Shown one piece after another: positions 7,363-7,913 of a stretch of 7,913 nt of DNA; within the stretch, counting starts at the first letter, position 1; every line of letters starts with the position of its first letter. This stretch comes from Candidatus Colwelliibacteriota bacterium (GTDB lineage Bacteria > Patescibacteriota > Minisyncoccia > UBA6257 > Colwellbacteraceae). Below the pieces are notes generated by a model. The model was not told the DNA's origin. It made no database searches and was given only the letters and a program-made list of their open reading frames with translations. The stretch covers positions 1-7,913 of the forward strand of contig JACOTQ010000012.1 in assembly GCA_016178255.1 (NCBI GenBank), in the 5' to 3' direction. The position numbers and the translations under genes are program-made.

Positions 7363-7432
7363 ACGCGTGCTTGTCCGCCGTAGCTTCAGCGCAGGCGGAT
7401 ATCTCTAAACCGATGGTAGGCTTATACTCCAT
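7355..7432 (-). pseudogene. Truncated duplicate of the gatB 5' end (25-codon ORF overlapping the gatB start)
   Basis: From ATG 7432 the minus strand reads MEYKPTIGLEI, matching gatB's own MSDYKPTIGLEI. The match stops at codon 11, before the active-site His. It then enters a GC-rich palindrome (7374-7399), continues for 14 unrelated residues and ends at TGA 7355-7357. That stop overlaps the gatB start as ATGTCTGA, in a different frame. The two copies differ at third positions (ACC/ACA, ATC/ATT, TTA/CTT, GAG/GAA) while keeping the protein, so this is not a recent simple duplication. It is best read as the leftover start of an older or alternative gatB allele. It could also act as a translated leader coupled to gatB. 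The sequence match is directly visible; the history is inference. Confidence 0.75.
7374..7399. repeat. GC-rich short palindromic element between the gatB stub and gatB
   Basis: TCCGCC (7374-7379) and GGCGGA (7394-7399) form a perfect 6-bp stem around a 14-nt loop, which has a small inner GC pairing (GCTTCAGC). The left side of the gatB stub ends exactly at its edge: the last matching stub base is 7400. The element lies 12 nt upstream of the gatB start on the minus strand. From memory, near-identical elements are scattered through Parcubacteria genomes; a genome-wide count would confirm or reject this. It resembles REP-like elements in size and hairpin form. Confidence 0.55.
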
Positions 7433-7455
7433 AGTTAATGTAAAGTGTAAATATC

Positions 7456-7528
7456 AAAAATCAAAATTACAATTCAAAGTCTAAAATCACTAGAAAATTT
7501 TAAACTGTAATTTTCTATTTTGATTTTT
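7456..7528. repeat. AT-rich imperfect inverted repeat in the rplK-gatB spacer
   Basis: Arms 7456-7487 and 7497-7528 (32 nt each, 9-nt loop) agree at 25 of 32 positions when one is reverse-complemented. The outer 12 bp and the inner 6 bp are perfect. It is almost pure A and T. It lies downstream of rplK and upstream of the gatB stub, in a 117-bp spacer with no other gene. A weak minus-strand promoter, TTGATT (7459-7464), 16 nt, TACATT (7437-7442), overlaps it and could serve gatB. It may aid termination after rplK, but the stem lacks GC and a clear T-tract. Its arms resemble those of the rnhB-dnaE spacer only in general wording. Confidence 0.5.
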
Positions 7529-7549
7529 CAATTTTAAATTCGCCTATGA

Positions 7550-7913
7550 TTAACCGGTTATTTCTATACCCATTGACCTTGCGGTGCCAGCTATGATTTT
7601 TTCCGCTTGTTCAATATTATAGGCGTTCAAATCAACCAACTTGCGCTCGGCGATTCTCCTTAAATCTTCTTTGGTAATGCTACCAACTTTATTCTTATTG
7701 GGTTCTTTGGAGCCCTTCTCAATGCCAGCCGCTTTCCGCAATAAGTCGGAGGCCGGAGGAGTTTTGAGCCGGAAAGTGAATGTTCTATCTTCATATATGG
7801 TTATTTCCGCGGGCACAACGTCTCCCGACATATCCTTCGTGGCCTCATTGAACTTGGCGCAAAAATCCTGGATATTTACCCCGTGAGGCCCCAAGGCCGT
7901 TCCAACTGGAGGA
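7550..7913 (-). CDS. rplK: 50S ribosomal protein L11 (N-terminus beyond the right edge)
   Basis: L11 binds 23S rRNA at the GTPase-associated centre and supports factor binding and the stringent response. The visible 120 codons begin [18 protein letters not shown], which is the conserved end of the N-terminal domain's first helix region. About 20 N-terminal residues, counted against the E. coli protein, lie outside the window. The linker [19 protein letters not shown] and the rRNA-binding C-terminal domain, ending [17 protein letters not shown], follow. Because the PPVG motif continues to the edge, TTG 7894 is not the real start. The stop is TAA 7550-7552. The usual partner rplA (L1) does not follow: the next gene downstream on this strand is gatB. 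Confidence 0.97.
   Translation of the reverse strand, partial: PPVGTALGPHGVNIQDFCAKFNEATKDMSGDVVPAEITIYEDRTFTFRLKTPPASDLLRKAAGIEKGSKEPNKNKVGSITKEDLRRIAERKLVDLNAYNIEQAEKIIAGTARSMGIEITG

Noticed and set aside
1..7913. CRISPR array, tRNA or rRNA genes, transposase or phage genes
   Set aside because: No regularly spaced direct repeats, no cloverleaf or rRNA sequence, and no protein of these classes could be found on either strand.

Overview
The window looks like chromosomal DNA from a small-genome bacterium of the Candidate Phyla Radiation (Patescibacteria), probably a Parcubacteria-type lineage. This assignment rests on recognising protein styles, not on a search. The cues are a short DnaE of 1057 residues that ends just after its OB fold, a ThrS without a TGS domain and with an NCPHH catalytic motif, overlapping genes with almost no Shine-Dalgarno sequences, AT-rich intergenic 'word' sequence, and short GC-rich palindromes scattered in and beside genes. 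No phage, CRISPR, transposase, rRNA or tRNA was seen.

Layout. At the left edge is the 5' end of rnhB (RNase HII, minus strand). A 159-bp AT-rich divergent spacer follows; it holds a 142-bp inverted-repeat structure with 32-nt arms and a good promoter for rnhB. On the plus strand come dnaE (241-3414), thrS (3384-5021, overlapping dnaE by 31 nt) and miaA (about 5043-5966). On the minus strand, converging on miaA with a 65-bp overlap of the two 3' ends, is gatB (5902-7362). Upstream of gatB is a short broken second copy of its own first codons (7355-7432), then a 117-bp AT-rich spacer with another long imperfect inverted repeat. The right edge holds rplK (ribosomal protein L11, minus strand, N-terminus cut off).

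The genes are housekeeping: replication (DnaE), RNA/DNA hybrid repair (RNase HII), and translation (ThrS, the tRNA-modifying MiaA, the tRNA-amidating GatB, and L11). I found no clear new defence or mobile system.

The unusual content is in the details. (1) thrS carries an in-frame TAG where relatives have Tyr. (2) The same gene lacks about 44 residues between its editing and catalytic domains. (3) miaA has no ATG, GTG or TTG start ahead of its P-loop, and is in the same frame as thrS across the thrS stop. (4) gatB is preceded by a diverged, truncated duplicate of its own N-terminus that is cut exactly at a GC-rich palindrome. (5) A second GC-rich hairpin encodes the last residues of gatB and part of the miaA C-terminus. 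Points 4 and 5 together suggest that gatB was exchanged as a cassette between short palindromic repeats. Points 1-3 could be real gene decay or errors in an assembled genome; read-level data would decide.
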